From Lichenicoccus sp965276875 (GTDB lineage Bacteria > Pseudomonadota > Alphaproteobacteria > Acetobacterales > Acetobacteraceae), in the NCBI RefSeq assembly GCF_965276875.1, contig NZ_OZ255701.1, forward strand, positions 310,001-374,000: DNA of 64,000 nucleotides, given 5' to 3'. Positions within the stretch are counted from its first letter, which is position 1; each line of letters opens with the position of its first letter. Shown one piece after another: positions 40,795 to 49,915 of the stretch. Made by a program: the position numbers and the translations under genes. A model generated the notes under the pieces. The model made no database searches and was not told the DNA's origin. It saw only the letters and a program-made list of their open reading frames with translations.

Positions 40795-43584
40795 GTGAAA
40801 ACGAGTTTTCGAAAGCATCCGTTCGCGGGACTGTTCGCGCTTGCCCTGGTGGCACCGGCGCTTGCGAACGCGGCACCGGACCCGTCGACGCGCACCGTCG
40901 GCATCCAGAAAAACGGCACCATCGTCGCCTCCGACAACCAGCTCCTGACGCCGTCCGGAACGCTCGTCTATCTCGGCTCGCCGGTCGTCGCCAAGGCGGT
41001 TGCGGTCAACCCGAAGCAGCATACCAGAAGCGGCGCCGTGCTGCTGATGGACGCCGACGCCCCCGTGGTCGTGTTCAACACCAAAACCGGACAGGTGATC
41101 CAGCGGTATGTGCCCTCGACCGGCACCGGCACCAGTGCCGCGAGCAACAAGACCGGCTCCTTTACCGGCATCAGCTACTCCGCCGACGGCTCGAAGCTGC
41201 TGTTCAGCCAGGACAACAACTTCGTCGCGGTGGCGAACGTCGATCCCTTCACCGGCGAGCTGACGCCGGCGATGAGCGTAGCCCTGCCGTCGCCGCCGGC
41301 CAATCCGAACCTCTATAACAGCTTCTCCGCCAATGCCGGCGGCGTGGTCGACGTCGACGGCTCGATCGGGCTCGTTGCACTGAACGCCAACAACACGGTC
41401 GGCGTCATCAACCTGTTCAACGGCACCCTGGTGTCGCAAATCCCGGTCGGCAACGCGCCCAACTCCATCGCCGTGAAGGGCAACTTCGCCTATGTCACCA
41501 ATGAGGGCGGCCGTCCCGCGACATCGTCCGATTTTACCAATCCCTCCGACGGCACCGCAATCGTCTCCGATCCGACTGACGGCTTCGCGACCACCGGCAC
41601 GGTATCGGTGATCGACCTGCGTACCGGCACGGTCGTGAAAACCATCGCCGTCGGATTGCATCCCGCCGGCATGTCGATCAACGGTTCGATGCTCTATGTC
41701 GCGAACTCCTATGACGACACCATTTCCGTCATCGACACCGGCCTCAAGCAGGTCGTGCGCACCATCAAGGTCGGCGTGCCCATCACGGGTGGCGCGTTCG
41801 GCGCCGGCGCCAACGGCGTCGTCGTCGTCGGCACCACGCTTTATGTAACGCTCGGGCAATCCAATGCCATTGCCGCGATCGACCTCACCAACGACTCCGC
41901 CATTCCGGTGCTCGGCTATATCCCGACGGCCTATTTCCCGACGTCGATTGCCTACGACAAGGGCACCCAGCAGCTCGTCGTCTGCGACGACAAGGGGATC
42001 GGCGCGCAGGGCTCGATCGGCACCGCGCACGGCGTCAGCGCGTTCAACACGCACCAGGAGACCGGTACGGTCAGCCTGATCCCGCTGCCGACCAAAAGCG
42101 CGCTCGCCAAGATGACCGCGCAGGTCATCAGCAACAATCATTGGAACTCCGCCAATATCCAGGTGGGGCCGCAATACGCCAATACGAACGCAACTCCGGT
42201 CGCGATCCCCGCGCATATCGGCGAGCCCTCGCTGATCAAGCATGTGTTCCTGATCATCAAGGAAAACCGCACCTACGATCAGATGTTGGGCAACCAGCCG
42301 CAGGGCAACGGCGACCCGAGTCTGGCGGTGTTCTCGTCCGCGATCCCCAACCAGGACGCGCTGGTGACCCGCTTCCCGCTGCTCGATAATCTGTATGCGC
42401 CGAGCCGGCAATCCGCCGACGGTCATCCCTGGATTGTCGAGTCAGGTTCGTTCTACTCCAACGACATCCTCTCGCCGGATTGGATACGCAGCTATCCCGG
42501 CGGCAACAGCAATGATGCGCTGACCTACACCCAGAAGGGCTTCCTCTGGTCGGGTGCGGAAAAAAAGGGCCTAGACGTCAAGATGTATGGTGAGTGGAGC
42601 AATCACTATACCATCGCCACCAAGCCGGACGGCAGCGATTACAGCTGGGCCGACTTCTACAACACCTCGCTCTACAAGGAGACCGGCGGCAAGCAGGGCC
42701 AGAACATCGTGCCGGACAATTCCGATACCGAGACGGCCTACATCCCATCGGTGAGCAAGATCCTTGATCCGCACTATCCCTCCTTTAATCTCGGCATCCC
42801 CGACCAGTATCGCATGGACTATTATATCCCGATCCTGCAGGCGCAGGATGCCGCCGGCAAGGTGCCCGACCTGACCGTTCTCTGGCTGCCCGACGACCAT
42901 ACCGCGGGCACCAGCACGGGCTTGCCACTGCCGCTCAATTACCAGGCCGACAACGATCTCGCACTCGGCCGCATGGTGGACGCGATCAGCCACACCAAGA
43001 CCTGGTCGAGCACCGCGATCTTCGTCGAGGAGGACGACGCGCAGGACGGTGTCGACCATGTCGACGGACACCGCATGCCGGCCTACGTGATCAGCCCCTA
43101 TACCGTCGCCCCGCAATCGACTGGCGTCGGCCGCGTGATCAACACCACCTATACGCAGGAAAATATCAACCGCACCATCGAGAACATTCTCGGTCTCGCA
43201 CCGCTGACCCAGTTCGACCTGACCGCGGCGCCGATGTTCGATTGCTTCCAGAATACGCCGAACGACGCGCCGTTCACTTATGTCCCGGCGACCGTGCCGC
43301 TGAACATCGGGCCGGGCGGCACACCGATCGCCGGCACCGGTCCCGCGAACTATGCGATGAACACCAAGATGACGGCGATGCAGGCGGCCTGGGTCGTGGC
43401 ATCCGATTGGATGATGAAAGGCAAGCTCGGCCGCGCCGACTCAGTCGACGAGAACTTCCTCAATCACGCGATCTGGTATTCCGCGACCGACTGGAAGCGC
43501 CCCTACCCGGGTGACAAGAAGATCCTGCGTCCGGCCCGCTTCGTTCAGGCCGCGGCACATGCGAGCGCCGACAACGACGACTGA
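40795..43584 (+). CDS. Secreted YVTN beta-propeller plus phosphoesterase protein
   Basis: A 929-residue exported protein. A signal peptide (FAGLFALALVAPALANA) ends near residue 28. Residues about 30-430 are beta-propeller blades with YVTN-type repeats (VGNAPNSIAVKGNFAYVTNEGG; VANSYDDTISVIDTG). Residues about 480-850 are a phospholipase C/acid phosphatase-type phosphoesterase: KHVFLIIKENRTYDQMLG, LPDDHTAGTSTG, then IFVEEDDAQDGVDHVDGHRMP with likely metal ligands. The GTG start was chosen because AGGAG lies 6 nt upstream and the signal peptide follows. A hairpin terminator ends the gene. Pho-box-like sites upstream suggest a role in phosphate scavenging; the true substrate is unknown. Confidence 0.87.
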   Translation: MKTSFRKHPFAGLFALALVAPALANAAPDPSTRTVGIQKNGTIVASDNQLLTPSGTLVYLGSPVVAKAVAVNPKQHTRSGAVLLMDADAPVVVFNTKTGQVIQRYVPSTGTGTSAASNKTGSFTGISYSADGSKLLFSQDNNFVAVANVDPFTGELTPAMSVALPSPPANPNLYNSFSANAGGVVDVDGSIGLVALNANNTVGVINLFNGTLVSQIPVGNAPNSIAVKGNFAYVTNEGGRPATSSDFTNPSDGTAIVSDPTDGFATTGTVSVIDLRTGTVVKTIAVGLHPAGMSINGSMLYVANSYDDTISVIDTGLKQVVRTIKVGVPITGGAFGAGANGVVVVGTTLYVTLGQSNAIAAIDLTNDSAIPVLGYIPTAYFPTSIAYDKGTQQLVVCDDKGIGAQGSIGTAHGVSAFNTHQETGTVSLIPLPTKSALAKMTAQVISNNHWNSANIQVGPQYANTNATPVAIPAHIGEPSLIKHVFLIIKENRTYDQMLGNQPQGNGDPSLAVFSSAIPNQDALVTRFPLLDNLYAPSRQSADGHPWIVESGSFYSNDILSPDWIRSYPGGNSNDALTYTQKGFLWSGAEKKGLDVKMYGEWSNHYTIATKPDGSDYSWADFYNTSLYKETGGKQGQNIVPDNSDTETAYIPSVSKILDPHYPSFNLGIPDQYRMDYYIPILQAQDAAGKVPDLTVLWLPDDHTAGTSTGLPLPLNYQADNDLALGRMVDAISHTKTWSSTAIFVEEDDAQDGVDHVDGHRMPAYVISPYTVAPQSTGVGRVINTTYTQENINRTIENILGLAPLTQFDLTAAPMFDCFQNTPNDAPFTYVPATVPLNIGPGGTPIAGTGPANYAMNTKMTAMQAAWVVASDWMMKGKLGRADSVDENFLNHAIWYSATDWKRPYPGDKKILRPARFVQAAAHASADNDD

Positions 43585-43593
43585 CTTATGTGA

Positions 43594-43628
43594 AAGCCGG
43601 GCGCGCAAGCGTCCGGCTTGTCTTTGTC
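43594..43628 (+). terminator. Rho-independent terminator after the phosphoesterase gene
   Basis: AAGCCGGGCGC pairs with GCGTCCGGCTT (11 pairs, one G-T) across a GCAA tetraloop (43605-43608), followed by GTCTTTGT. It starts 10 nt after the stop codon. The placement also argues against an upstream TTG start for the next gene at 43618, which would lie inside this hairpin. Confidence 0.8.
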
Positions 43629-43653
43629 GGTAGAGTTCTGCCATCTGGCGGCG

Positions 43654-45306
43654 ATGTCAGCTTCAGCCTCCAGCAATGCCCTGCTTGCCCGCGCTGGGCA
43701 GTCTGTCCGCGAAGGTCGGCCACTCGAAGCCATCGCGGCCATGCGTCAGGCAGCCGCACATGCGCCGACCAACGCCGCCATCCAGCATGATCTGGGCTTC
43801 CTCTGCCTGCAGGCGGGTTTCGCCGGCGAAGCCGCCGCCGCCTTCCGCGCCGCCCTGGCCGCCAACCCACGCTTCGCCCTGGCCAGTCTGCGCCTTGGCG
43901 TCGCACTCCAGGCGCTGGGGGACGAGGAGGGCGCCCTCGCCGCCTGGCGCCAGGCGACGCTGTTGCAGGCGTCGCTGGTCGAGGCGCGGTTTCGCGCGGG
44001 CGCGCTGCTCGATACGCTCGGCCGGCGCGACGAGGCGCTCGCCGCCTTTCGTCGCGGGGCGGCCTCCGCGCCAAAGACCAGCCTTGGTCGACTCTGCGCC
44101 ATCCGTGTCCTGCTTGCCGAGGAACGTGACGGCGAGGCCGAGCGCGCGTTGCGCCAGCTGCTCGCGCGCGACGCCGCAAACGCCACGGCACTCGACATGC
44201 TCGGCACCGTGCTGGCCGATGCCGGCCGCCTGGACGAGGCCCGCGACTGCTACGACCGCGCGACCCTGGCCTCGCCAAGTCACGCCGGCAGCTATTATGA
44301 CCTCTCGCGCTGCCGACGCCTGACGCCGCGGGACGCGGACCTGATCGCCCGCATGCAAGCGGCCCTGGTCACGCCCGGGCTGCATCCCGAAGCACGCCTG
44401 AAACTCCATCTGGCACTCGGCAAGGCGGCCGACGACCTCGACGATCCCGCGGCGGCGATGCGGCATTTCGACGAGGCGGATGTGCTGCGCGACGGAATGA
44501 TCGCGTTCGACGCGCGCGCGTTCGAAGCCCGCATCGACCGACTGATCGCACGCTGCACACCCGACATCATCGCACGCGCCGCTGCCGGCGGTGTCGACGA
44601 CGCGGCCCCCGTTCTGATCATCGGCCTGCCGCGGTCCGGCACCACACTGGTCGAACAGATCCTTGCCTGTCATCCGGATGTGCATGCCGGCGGCGAGATC
44701 GGGTTCTGGACCAAGCGCGGCGCGCTTTGGGAGCGGGACAGCTTCGATCCATCGTTGGCGGCCGGCTGGGCGTCCGACTATGTCCGCCTGTTGCGCGCAC
44801 GCGCGCCGAACGCCTTGCGCATCACCGACAAGATGCCACTCAACATTCTATGGGCCGGCGTGATCCACATGGCATTGCCGCGCGCCACGATCATTCATTG
44901 CAGACGCCGCCCAATCGACGTGGCACTCTCGATCCATCGCACCTATTTCAACCAACATGTGGTTTTTCCGACCGGTGGCGCCGCACTCGTAACCACGATC
45001 CGCGCTGTCGGCAGGCTCGCCGCGCATTGGCGCCAAGCTTTGCCAGCCGAACGCTTCATCGAGCTCGACTACGAGGACCTCGCCTGCAACCCTGAGCCGA
45101 CAATCCGCCGGCTCGTCGACGCTTGCGGGCTTTCCTGGAACGATACCAGCCTGTTTCCTGAACGCAATGCGCGTATCGTCAGGACACCAAGCAAGTGGCA
45201 GGTCCGCCAGCCGATCACGGCGCGACCGGCTGACGCGTGGCGCCGCTACGAACCCTGGCTCGGTCCGCTGCGCGATCTGCTGGATGACGTCAACTCTCCG
45301 CCTTGA
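43654..45306 (+). CDS. TPR-repeat sulfotransferase
   Basis: The 550-residue protein has an N-terminal TPR region (about 1-220) with repeated AxxFRxALAxNPxxA-like helices and a C-terminal sulfotransferase domain (about 310-540). The PAPS-binding loop is VLIIGLPRSGTTLVEQIL and the 3'-phosphate site is IIHCRRRPIDVALSIHRTYF, both intact. Such fusions are common in alphaproteobacteria; acceptors are usually unknown, sometimes tyrosines or surface glycans. ATG 43654 is preferred because the upstream TTG lies in the terminator hairpin. The first residues look cytosolic. Confidence 0.88.
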   Translation: MSASASSNALLARAGQSVREGRPLEAIAAMRQAAAHAPTNAAIQHDLGFLCLQAGFAGEAAAAFRAALAANPRFALASLRLGVALQALGDEEGALAAWRQATLLQASLVEARFRAGALLDTLGRRDEALAAFRRGAASAPKTSLGRLCAIRVLLAEERDGEAERALRQLLARDAANATALDMLGTVLADAGRLDEARDCYDRATLASPSHAGSYYDLSRCRRLTPRDADLIARMQAALVTPGLHPEARLKLHLALGKAADDLDDPAAAMRHFDEADVLRDGMIAFDARAFEARIDRLIARCTPDIIARAAAGGVDDAAPVLIIGLPRSGTTLVEQILACHPDVHAGGEIGFWTKRGALWERDSFDPSLAAGWASDYVRLLRARAPNALRITDKMPLNILWAGVIHMALPRATIIHCRRRPIDVALSIHRTYFNQHVVFPTGGAALVTTIRAVGRLAAHWRQALPAERFIELDYEDLACNPEPTIRRLVDACGLSWNDTSLFPERNARIVRTPSKWQVRQPITARPADAWRRYEPWLGPLRDLLDDVNSPP

Positions 45307-45383
45307 GTCTATCGGCACACCGATCTGCGTCGACGAGCACTTCGACCCGCTTCCCCTGACAGCCACATCCCCGTCCGCACGTG

Positions 45384-46163
45384 CTATTTGCCGCAGTCTG
45401 GAATGCTCACCTCTGGCCGCGCGATCAACATGTTCCGCGAAATGGCGTAATCGGTTGTGCGCGAAAACCATTGCTTCGGTTCAGTGCGGCCAGGCGGCGC
45501 CGTCCATCCGGAAAACCTGACCGAAAAGACGTTGTTCTTGAGTCTGGCAGGCCCAATCCGGGCGACGTAATGGTAGGTCTCGCAGTCGCCGAGAGCCGGT
45601 TCGTTAGGTCCGTATTCGGCGCTCCCGGGGACCGTGCCGAGCAGGCGGGGCGCCGCGTCGCCGAGAGCAAAGGCCGCAATATCGGCCGTGCATCCACCCA
45701 TGCCGCAATATGTGCTGGATGCGAAAACGAGCGGTTTGGTCCAGAAATATGCTTGCCAAGTCTCGTCAGCCGGAATGCCTGTTTCTCCCATGAAAGTCAG
45801 CTCAGGCCAGACATGCTCCAACCTCCACCTCTTGCTGTAGTCGAGGTAGGCAATGGAGAAGGCTCCGGGCCATGCGTGACCGACATTGAGCAGCGTCTCC
45901 GATACGAGCAGGGCGTAACGCGCCTTGCTCAGTTTCACGAGCCGAAGCGGCGCCAGTCTTGCCGTTTGTGTCAGCACCTCGAAGACGTGGTTGGGGTGCT
46001 CTTCATCAAGGATCGGCTGCTTGACGGTCCTGACGAGCGGCGGGGCGTGCTGATAGGTTGCCGTAAAGGCGCCAATGAGGTCCTTGGACGGTTCGACTGC
46101 CAGAGCTGACAGCGAGGCCAGCAGGGAGCATGCGATGGCAGCTCTCGTGCGAAGCCGTCTCAC
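45384..46163 (-). CDS. Exported protein of unknown function, coupled to ligA
   Basis: A 259-residue protein with a signal peptide (AAIACSLLASLSALAVEP; cleavage near residue 23). The mature part contains WRLEHVWPELTF, WTKPLVFASSTYCGMGGCTADIAAF and RTTDYAISRNM; the two cysteines in CGMGGC and others suggest disulfides in the periplasm. I do not recognise the family. It starts at a GTG that overlaps the ligA stop by 4 nt (GTGA). Between 45307 and 45383 I see nothing. Confidence 0.7.
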   Translation of the reverse strand: MRRLRTRAAIACSLLASLSALAVEPSKDLIGAFTATYQHAPPLVRTVKQPILDEEHPNHVFEVLTQTARLAPLRLVKLSKARYALLVSETLLNVGHAWPGAFSIAYLDYSKRWRLEHVWPELTFMGETGIPADETWQAYFWTKPLVFASSTYCGMGGCTADIAAFALGDAAPRLLGTVPGSAEYGPNEPALGDCETYHYVARIGPARLKNNVFSVRFSGWTAPPGRTEPKQWFSRTTDYAISRNMLIARPEVSIPDCGK

Positions 46164-48229
46164 CGTTCCGACTTCAGGCCAGCCAGGGCGCGCCAGCCGG
46201 CTTCGTCCAGCGTGGCCAGACCGAGCGCCGCCGCCTTGCGCGCCTTCGCACCCGCATCGGTGCCGAGCACGACGATGTCGGTATTCTTCGAGACCGTGTC
46301 GGTGACCTTGGCGCCAAGTCGTTCGGCGATCGCCTTGGCTTCCGGGCGGCTCATGGCGGCCAGGGTGCCGGTAAAAACGATGGTCTTGCCAGACAGCGCG
46401 CCGGCGGCGGGCGCGTCCGGATCCTCAATGGTGAGCTCGGCGGCGAGCGCATCAATGGCTGCGATGTTGCGCGGCTCGGAGAAGAACGCGACGAGCTCGT
46501 CGGCGATGCCGGCGCCGATGCCGTTGATCGAGCCCAGGGCCAGGCGCGCGTCGGAGCCGATTTCGCATGCCGCCTGCATCTGCTCGCGCCAGGCTTTGAG
46601 ACTGCCATAGTGGCGCGCCAGAAGCCGGGCGTTGGTCTCGCCGACCCGCCGTATGCCGAGACCGAAAATGAAGCGCGCCAGCGGCAGGCGGCGGCGCGTC
46701 TCGATGGCGCGGATCAGGTTTGCCGCAGAGACCGTGCCCCAGCCCTCGCGCGACGCGATTGCGGACTCGTGCGCAGAGAGATGGAAGATGTCTATCGGCG
46801 AGCGGATCAGGCCCTCGTTGTGGAACTCCACGATCGTTTTCTCACCAAGCCCGTCTATGTCGAAAGCATTACGTGAGACCAGATGGATCAGTCGCTCAAC
46901 GGTCTGCGCCGGACAGATCAGGCCACCCGTGCAGCGCCTGACGACTTCGCCGGGCGGCCGTTCGGCGCGGCTGCCGCAGGCGGGGCAGGTGGTCGGGAAA
47001 TCATAGGGTGGCGCGCGCGGCGGATCGTCCGGCGTCAACACCACCGAGAGGATTTGCGGAATGACGTCGCCCGCGCGCTGCAGCCGGACGCGGTCATTCA
47101 CGCGGATATCCTTGCGCGCGATCTCGTCCTCGTTGTGCAAGGTGGCACGCGTGACCTCGACGCCGCCGACATTGACCGGCTCCAGTACCGCAACCGGGGT
47201 GAGGGCGCCGGTGCGTCCGACTTGGATGCGGATTTCTGCCAAGCGCGTGATCGCCTGCTCGGCGGGGAACTTCCACGCCGTCGCCCAGCGCGGCGCGCGG
47301 CCGGCGAAGCCGAGCCTGTCCTGCAGGTCGAGCGGGTCGATCTTGTAGACGACGCCGTCGATATCGTAGGCGAGGGCGGAACGCTCCAGCGCCATGCGGT
47401 CCTGGAACCGTTCCGCGTCCCCAGCATTATCGATGCGGCATGATAACGGATTGACCGGCAGCCCCCAGGCCTGCAGGCGTTGCAGGAACTGCCAGTGGGT
47501 GTCGGCCACCGGCGTGCTTGAACGCCCCTGCGCGTAGGCGAATAGCGAGAGCGGGCGGGTTGCGGTGATCGCAGTGTCGAGCTGTCGCAGCGAGCCCGCG
47601 GCGGCATTGCGCGGATTGGCGAACGGCCGCTGTCCGGCCGCTTGCTGGGCTTCATTGAGCGCAAAAAAATCGGCCTTGGCGAGGAACACCTCGCCACGGA
47701 TTTCGATGACACCTGGCGCGTGGCCGGCGAGGCGCTGCGGCACCGCGCGCATGGTCCGAACGTTGGCGGTGACATCCTCGCCGGTGGTGCCGTCCCCGCG
47801 TGTGGCGCCGCGTACCAGCGTGCCATCCTCGTAGGTCAGGCTGATCGACAGACCGTCGATCTTCGGCTCGGCGACCATCGCGAGCCTCGTATCGTCGCCA
47901 CGCCCGAGAAAGCGACGCGCGCGGGCGATAAACGCCTCGAACTCGGCGCGGTCGAAGACATTGTCGAGCGAGAGCATCGGCGTTGCATGGCGGTGCTTGG
48001 CAAAGCCGCCCTCGGCGCCGGCGCCGATGCGCGCGGACGGACTATCGGGCCGCACGAGATGCGGGAAACGGTCCTCGATTGCGCGGTTGCGTGCGCGCAG
48101 CGCGTCGTAGGCGGCGTCGTCGATGCTGGGGGCGTCGCGGCCGTGATAGGCGGCGTCATGGGCGGCGATCTCGCGCGCGAGCCGTTCGAGCTCGGCGGCG
48201 GCCTGGGCTTCGTCGAGGGCGTCGGTCAT
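46160..48229 (-). CDS. ligA: NAD-dependent DNA ligase
   Basis: LigA seals nicks in DNA using NAD. The 689-residue protein has the adenylation motif EPKIDGLSISL with the active lysine at residue 123, the VEIRGEV-type IEIRGEVFL motif and GFAGRAPRWATAWKFPA, a four-cysteine zinc region (CPACGSRAERP and later RRCTGGLICPAQ), helix-hairpin-helix segments, and a C-terminal BRCT domain starting LSGKTIVFTGTL. Its ATG overlaps the recN stop by 4 nt. Length and domain order are normal for bacterial LigA. Confidence 0.97.
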   Translation of the reverse strand: MTDALDEAQAAAELERLAREIAAHDAAYHGRDAPSIDDAAYDALRARNRAIEDRFPHLVRPDSPSARIGAGAEGGFAKHRHATPMLSLDNVFDRAEFEAFIARARRFLGRGDDTRLAMVAEPKIDGLSISLTYEDGTLVRGATRGDGTTGEDVTANVRTMRAVPQRLAGHAPGVIEIRGEVFLAKADFFALNEAQQAAGQRPFANPRNAAAGSLRQLDTAITATRPLSLFAYAQGRSSTPVADTHWQFLQRLQAWGLPVNPLSCRIDNAGDAERFQDRMALERSALAYDIDGVVYKIDPLDLQDRLGFAGRAPRWATAWKFPAEQAITRLAEIRIQVGRTGALTPVAVLEPVNVGGVEVTRATLHNEDEIARKDIRVNDRVRLQRAGDVIPQILSVVLTPDDPPRAPPYDFPTTCPACGSRAERPPGEVVRRCTGGLICPAQTVERLIHLVSRNAFDIDGLGEKTIVEFHNEGLIRSPIDIFHLSAHESAIASREGWGTVSAANLIRAIETRRRLPLARFIFGLGIRRVGETNARLLARHYGSLKAWREQMQAACEIGSDARLALGSINGIGAGIADELVAFFSEPRNIAAIDALAAELTIEDPDAPAAGALSGKTIVFTGTLAAMSRPEAKAIAERLGAKVTDTVSKNTDIVVLGTDAGAKARKAAALGLATLDEAGWRALAGLKSER

Positions 48230-49905
48230 GCGGCACCGAGCAGGCTGTCGGCGGCGGCGCGAGCGGCGTCGGTGATGGTCTCGCCGGCGAGCATCCTGGC
48301 AATCTCCTCGCGCCGTGCCTGCCCGGCCAAAGGTTCAGCGCGTATCTCGGTCTGCGCGCGCGCGACGTGCTTGCTGATCCGCAGATGCTGATCACCGCGG
48401 GCCGCGACCTGCGGGCTGTGCGTCACCACCAGCACCTGCATGGCGTGCGCGATCGCCGCCAGACGGTCGCCGACGGCCGCCGCGGTGGCGCCGCCGATGC
48501 CGGAATCGACCTCGTCGAACACCAGGGTCGGCACCGCCGAGCGGCCAGCGAGCACGACCTTAAGTGCGAGCATCAGCCGCGACAGCTCGCCGCCCGAGGC
48601 GACGCGGGCAAGGGGGCCCGGCTCCTGGCCCGGATTGGCCGCGATCAGGAAACTCGCCTGTTCGGCGCCGCGCGCAGTCCAGGCGTCGGGTGCGAGCTTC
48701 GGCAGGCTGACGACGAAACGCGCACGATCCAGACGCAGCGGCCGCAGCTCGGTGCCGACCGCCTCCGCGAGACGGGTGGCACTCTCGGCGCGGGCTTCGG
48801 AGAGGGCAGAACAGGCTGCCTCGAATTCCGCGCGCCGGTTCGTTGCTTCGTCTGCGAGCGCCTGGGTGTGCGTCGCACCCTCCTCAAGAGAGGTGAGCCG
48901 TGCGCGCAGCGTGGCGAGCAGCGCCGGCAACGCCGCAACCGGCACCGCGTGCTTGCGCGCGCCGGCACGCAGCGCAAACAGCCGCTCCTCGGTGCGGTCC
49001 AGCAATCGCGGATCGGCTTCGCTGTCGCTCGCCAGGCGGTCGAGCAGGCCCTCCGCCTCTGCGAGCGCGGTCTCGGCAGCGTCCAGGGCGGCGAGCGTCG
49101 GGTCGATCGCGGGATCGGGCAGCAGCCGCTGCAGCACGCGTCCGGCGGCGCGTAGGGCGGCGGCGGGCCCGGGATCACGACGATCGCGCGGCGCGATCTC
49201 GGCGCGCGCGGCGGTGATCGCCTCGGCACGGCGGGCGTTCGCCTGCAGCGCCTGGCGCATCGAGGCAAGCGTGTCCTCCTCGTTCGGCTGTGGTGACAAG
49301 GCGGCGAGGTCCTCGACCGACTGGCGCAGCCAGATCTCCTCGCGCGCTGCCACCTCGAGCTCGGCGCGCGCGCGCGACAGGGCGGCGGTCGCCTCCGTCC
49401 AGGCGCGCCAGTCGCTCGCGACCGCCTCGCGCGCCTCAGTCAGACCGCCGAACTGATCGAGCAGGTCGAGGTGGCTGGCGGCGTCGGCCAAGCCCTGCTG
49501 CTCGTGCTGGCCCTCGATTTCGACCAGCAGGGAAGCGACGCGACGTAGAAGTGCCAGGCCGACCGGCTGGTCGTTCAGGGTGGCGCGCGAGCGGCCGTCC
49601 ACGCTCACGGTCCGGCGCAGCACCAGCGGTTCGTCCGGCTCCGCCTGCATGATGCCCTGTTCGGCGAGCAGCGCGTGCACCGGATGGCTGACATCGATCT
49701 CGAAGCAGGCGCTCACCATGGCCTGTGCCGCGCCGACGCGGATCAGGCTGGCGCTGGCGCGCTCGCCCAAAGCAAGGCCCAGGCTGTCGAGCAGAATCGA
49801 TTTTCCGGCACCGGTTTCCCCGGTCAGCACGGTCAGGCCGTGATGCAGCACCAGATCGAGCTTCTCGATCAGCACCACGTCGCGGATCGAAAGCAGGACC
49901 AGCAT
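48226..49905 (-). CDS. recN: DNA repair protein RecN
   Basis: RecN is an SMC-like ATPase that helps repair double-strand breaks. The 559-residue protein has Walker A GETGAGKS at residues 29-36, long coiled-coil arms rich in Ala, Arg and Glu (about 160-370), the signature LASGGELSRLMLALK and Walker B TLVFDEVDSGIGG. ATG 49905 was chosen because the family begins MLVLLSIRDVVLIEKLDL. It lies 10 nt after bamD and overlaps ligA by 4 nt, an arrangement typical of Rhodospirillales. Confidence 0.96.
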   Translation of the reverse strand: MLVLLSIRDVVLIEKLDLVLHHGLTVLTGETGAGKSILLDSLGLALGERASASLIRVGAAQAMVSACFEIDVSHPVHALLAEQGIMQAEPDEPLVLRRTVSVDGRSRATLNDQPVGLALLRRVASLLVEIEGQHEQQGLADAASHLDLLDQFGGLTEAREAVASDWRAWTEATAALSRARAELEVAAREEIWLRQSVEDLAALSPQPNEEDTLASMRQALQANARRAEAITAARAEIAPRDRRDPGPAAALRAAGRVLQRLLPDPAIDPTLAALDAAETALAEAEGLLDRLASDSEADPRLLDRTEERLFALRAGARKHAVPVAALPALLATLRARLTSLEEGATHTQALADEATNRRAEFEAACSALSEARAESATRLAEAVGTELRPLRLDRARFVVSLPKLAPDAWTARGAEQASFLIAANPGQEPGPLARVASGGELSRLMLALKVVLAGRSAVPTLVFDEVDSGIGGATAAAVGDRLAAIAHAMQVLVVTHSPQVAARGDQHLRISKHVARAQTEIRAEPLAGQARREEIARMLAGETITDAARAAADSLLGAA

Positions 49906-49915
49906 AGGCGGGCGC

